From: Crateriforma conspicua
GTDB taxonomy: Bacteria > Planctomycetota > Planctomycetia > Pirellulales > Pirellulaceae
DNA length: 64,000 bases
Direction: 5' to 3'
Assembly: GCF_007752935.1 (NCBI RefSeq)
Contig: NZ_CP036319.1
Coordinates: 4,754,501 to 4,818,500, forward strand
Part shown: piece after piece, positions 61,466-64,000 of the stretch
Position numbering within the stretch: position 1 is the stretch's first letter
How the letters are laid out: each line of letters opens with the position of its first letter
Notes under the pieces: generated by a model
Database searches by the model: none
Told to the model about the DNA's origin: nothing
Seen by the model: only the letters and a program-made list of their open reading frames with translations
Program-made: the position numbers and the translations under genes

Positions 61466-64000
61466 CTATCGCAGCCAAGACAAAGGCGAAACCTTGGGGA
61501 AACGACGCTTGGGCTTGGCCGGTTCTTGTCCGGTCGTGTCACTCGCGTTGACGGAATTCTCGGTGGCCCCTTGTCCCAGACGAATCACTTTGCCGCTTTG
61601 GGTTGCCTGCGGCGTGGTGCCGGCTGGGGCTGGCGACGACCAACTGGACTGCGAATTCCAAGATGCCTGACGCATCGCGTCGGTCGGGATCGGTGCCACG
61701 ACGGGTTCAGGGTTTGCCGCGGCACGGCCGCTTGAGGGCAGTTGGAATCCGCCCACATTGCCGCTTTGACCGGCCGATCCACTTTGCATCATTGCCGGTG
61801 ACGGCTGAACGCCGGATGTCGGCATGCGGTGACTGACCGGTGATGCCGGCGTCATCGTGACGGGCGGCTGGATATTTTCGGGCGAATGAATCCGCTGGGG
61901 TGCACGCGGCTGCGTTGGTGCTTGCATGGCCGACGGTGCGGTCATGATCGGTGCATCGGCGGGAATCGTCGATTCAAAGGGAATCTCAGCACCAGCGGGC
62001 GGCTGATACGGTTGCGGCTGGATCATCATTCCGTCGTTCAATTCAACGGGTTGGGATTGGATGATCGCACCTTCCTGGACACAAGCTTCGCCGGTCGCGT
62101 TTCCATCGACCACTTGTTGGCTGATGATTTGTTCCTGCATCACACCATCAATGGTCGGTGTCATATCGGGATAGATCGTCGGACCAACCGCGGGTCCCCA
62201 CAGTCCATAGCCATGGCTCAGTCCGACGTCACCGTGAGCTTCGACCACGTCGGCCAAGCACCAGGACATGCGGCTGGATTCGGTCTGCTTGATGTATTCC
62301 AAATCCTCTTCGCCGTTGATCAGCATCGGCGTCATGACCAGCAGCAGCTCGCTACGTGCTTCCGTTTCCTCGTCATACTTGAACATGTATCCCAGCAGCG
62401 GGATGTTCGACAGGTAGGGCACGCGTCGTGTCACGTTCTCTCGGGTCTTTTGAATCAGACCGCCGAAGATCACGGTTTGTCCGCTGTATGCGGTCAACGT
62501 CGATTGAGCCCGAGTGATGTCGATCGGCGGGACGACGACAGGTGCACCATCGAAGTTACCGATCACTTGTCCCGGGTCGGTGTTGTTGATGGCCGATCGT
62601 TCGGCATCGATCTCCATATAGATCTGGCCGTCCGATCCGACACGCGGAAAGATTCGCAGGATCAAACCGACGCTGACGTCTTCGACGCCGATCGCCGTGT
62701 TGTTGTTCGTCACGACGACGTCTTGGGGCCGTGCAACGTCCTGGCCGACCTGGATCAACGCTTCGGTGTTGTCCGCGGTGGTGATCTGCGGACGGCTGAT
62801 GATTTGCAATCGGCCGGCGGTTTGCAGGGTACGGAACAACATGTTGACCGATTCGCTGGCCGCATTCAGCACGAATCCACCCACACCGGCATCCGCACTG
62901 GACGTCCCCACACCGAACGTGGTCACGCCGCGTGAGGCCAGTGTGTTGGGGAACACGTTGTTGATGTTCGGCAGGTTGGTTCCGTTGAAGTTGTATCCGT
63001 TGTCGCTGTACGGCGGGACGCCGGTCGCACCGCCCGCGATGTCACGGTCGAACAACAGCGAGTCCTGCAGGCCCAGTTCACCACCGATTTCGAATCGATC
63101 ATTCAAACGGACTTCGGCGATCACGGTTTTGACCATGATCATCGGCGGACGACGGTCCAATCGATCGACCAGACGCCGAATGTCGGGATACAACCGCGGA
63201 GCGACGCTGATGATCAGGCTGTTGGTGCGGTCTTCCGGCACGACGATCAAGTCGCGGTCCAGCATGTCGAACGGTCCCAGACCGCCTTGTTGGAATTGGG
63301 TGTATTGGTTCTGGGACTGGCTTCGCGAACTGACGTACTGTTGCAAGGCTTCGGCCATTTGCGTGGCGTCTTGGTGACGCAGCCAGATCACTTCGGTGAT
63401 TCGTTCGGCAAAACCTTCGCTGTCCAAACGCAACAGAATGCTTTCGACGACTTCCAAGTCTTCCGCACTACCGCTGGCGACGATGCTGTTGGTGCGAATT
63501 TCGGCGCTGAACCGCAGCGGGGTCAGCGAGCTTTCCGATGCCGTCGAATCGGCCAAGTTGCCCGCACCGACACTGGTGCCCGATGTCGCGGCGTCATCGC
63601 CGAACAACGATTGCAGTGCCGTGGTCAGGTTGGTCGCGTCGCCGTTTTCCAGCGTGAAGACCTTCACCAATGACTCAACGTCGGCCGGACGGTCCAATTG
63701 CCGGATCAGTTCACCGATCAGCGGCATGCTGGTCGATGGTGCTTTGACGATGATCGTATTGGTGTTCGTATCGGCGGTGACAACGGCTCCCACCAAGACG
63801 CCACTGTCCAATTGCTCGCTGCCTTCGCTGCCCAGTTTGACGATCGAAAGCGTCGTCGACGGTGTGGACGCTTCGTCACCTTCCCCCGGGGCGATGATTT
63901 CGTTCAGCGTGTCGGCCAAGTCTTCGGCAAGAGTATTGCGAAGCGTGAATGTGCGGATCTCGCTTTGTGCCGCGATCTGCTGCACGTCCAATTCGTTGAT
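61466..64000 (-). CDS. GspD/PilQ-type secretin, N-terminal end beyond the window
   Basis: An outer-membrane secretin of which at least 844 residues are visible; the start lies beyond the right edge. Repeated N-domains (FTLRNTLAEDLADTLNEII, KVFTLENGDATNLTTALQSL, VIWLRHQDATQMAEALQQY) are followed by the secretin core (MIMVKTVIAEVRL, ISRPQITTADN, GLILRIFPRVG, GGLIQKTRENV, VPYLSNIPLLGYMF). Beyond the core is a tail of about 260 residues, rich in Pro, Gln, Ala and Met (about 586-841 of the visible part), ending PLSWLR. It would form the pore for the pilus or secretion machine. Its order with a downstream lipoprotein is typical of secretin operons. Confidence 0.9.
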   Translation of the reverse strand: MNELDVQQIAAQSEIRTFTLRNTLAEDLADTLNEIIAPGEGDEASTPSTTLSIVKLGSEGSEQLDSGVLVGAVVTADTNTNTIIVKAPSTSMPLIGELIRQLDRPADVESLVKVFTLENGDATNLTTALQSLFGDDAATSGTSVGAGNLADSTASESSLTPLRFSAEIRTNSIVASGSAEDLEVVESILLRLDSEGFAERITEVIWLRHQDATQMAEALQQYVSSRSQSQNQYTQFQQGGLGPFDMLDRDLIVVPEDRTNSLIISVAPRLYPDIRRLVDRLDRRPPMIMVKTVIAEVRLNDRFEIGGELGLQDSLLFDRDIAGGATGVPPYSDNGYNFNGTNLPNINNVFPNTLASRGVTTFGVGTSSADAGVGGFVLNAASESVNMLFRTLQTAGRLQIISRPQITTADNTEALIQVGQDVARPQDVVVTNNNTAIGVEDVSVGLILRIFPRVGSDGQIYMEIDAERSAINNTDPGQVIGNFDGAPVVVPPIDITRAQSTLTAYSGQTVIFGGLIQKTRENVTRRVPYLSNIPLLGYMFKYDEETEARSELLLVMTPMLINGEEDLEYIKQTESSRMSWCLADVVEAHGDVGLSHGYGLWGPAVGPTIYPDMTPTIDGVMQEQIISQQVVDGNATGEACVQEGAIIQSQPVELNDGMMIQPQPYQPPAGAEIPFESTIPADAPIMTAPSAMQAPTQPRAPQRIHSPENIQPPVTMTPASPVSHRMPTSGVQPSPAMMQSGSAGQSGNVGGFQLPSSGRAAANPEPVVAPIPTDAMRQASWNSQSSWSSPAPAGTTPQATQSGKVIRLGQGATENSVNASDTTGQEPAKPKRRFPKVSPLSWLR

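Noticed and set aside
1-64000. CRISPR arrays, transposases, integrases, phage genes and rRNA genes
   Set aside because: I looked for regularly spaced repeats, DDE or Tyr/Ser recombinase motifs and rRNA-like stretches and found none. The S23-type gene is not inside a 23S rRNA gene.

Overview
The window looks like chromosomal DNA of a planctomycete, most likely of the Pirellulaceae (Rhodopirellula/Crateriforma type). The evidence is moderately GC-rich genes with small, often ATGA, TAATG or GTGA, junctions, GTG and TTG starts, a PEP-CTERM protein, two tandem ClpP genes, type II secretion/type IV pilus genes with very large pseudopilins, an OleB-like hydrolase, and archaeal-type CitG and PTPS homologues. 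No phage, transposase, CRISPR array or rRNA gene was seen. All calls are from reading sequence and translations; no database search was run.

Layout. 1-872: no secure gene; a leftward terminator and possible gene ends at the window edge. 873-1592: PIG-L deacetylase. 1764-23307: a 21.5 kb rightward pilus/type II secretion-like locus with two GspE/PilB ATPases, one PilT, a four-helix-bundle gene, a GspF/PilC with an extra membrane hairpin, and pseudopilin-type genes in G, (extra), H, I, K, J order, including a 2015-residue GspK-like protein. A small anchored protein closes the run. 23431-27001: PEP-CTERM protein, secreted redoxin, and a sigma-70 family factor ending at a strong terminator. 27143-30303, leftward: an aberrant tRNA-Glu-like gene, two ClpP peptidases, RnpA and a type II DnaJ. 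30403-32746: OleB-like hydrolase, CitG-like protein and PTPS joined by GTGA overlaps. 32979-33992: FliG.

34060-38734: surface polysaccharide genes, namely a WecA/MraY-type transferase with a large extra domain, a lipoprotein and a Wza-like SLBB exporter. 38802-42572, leftward: a secreted GH2 protein and a voltage-sensor-like membrane protein. 43081-49106: flagellar operon flgF-flgG-flgA-flgH-flgI-flgJ(N)-flgN. 49156-51534, leftward: CrtI-type carotenoid desaturase and a small membrane protein. 51920-55591: fused PutA. 55651-57913, leftward: two planctomycete-type hypotheticals separated by a large inverted repeat. 58041-60547: S1-domain protein coupled to a YmdB phosphodiesterase. 60560-64000, leftward: a secretin truncated by the window edge, followed by a lipoprotein.

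Working together: the left locus supplies the motors, platform and pseudopilins of an envelope-spanning filament or secretion machine, and the secretin at the right edge is the outer-membrane pore such a machine needs. The size of the pseudopilins, the platform insertion and the extra motors make this locus the best candidate in the window for an incompletely described system. A link to planctomycete crateriform pits and pili is an inference.
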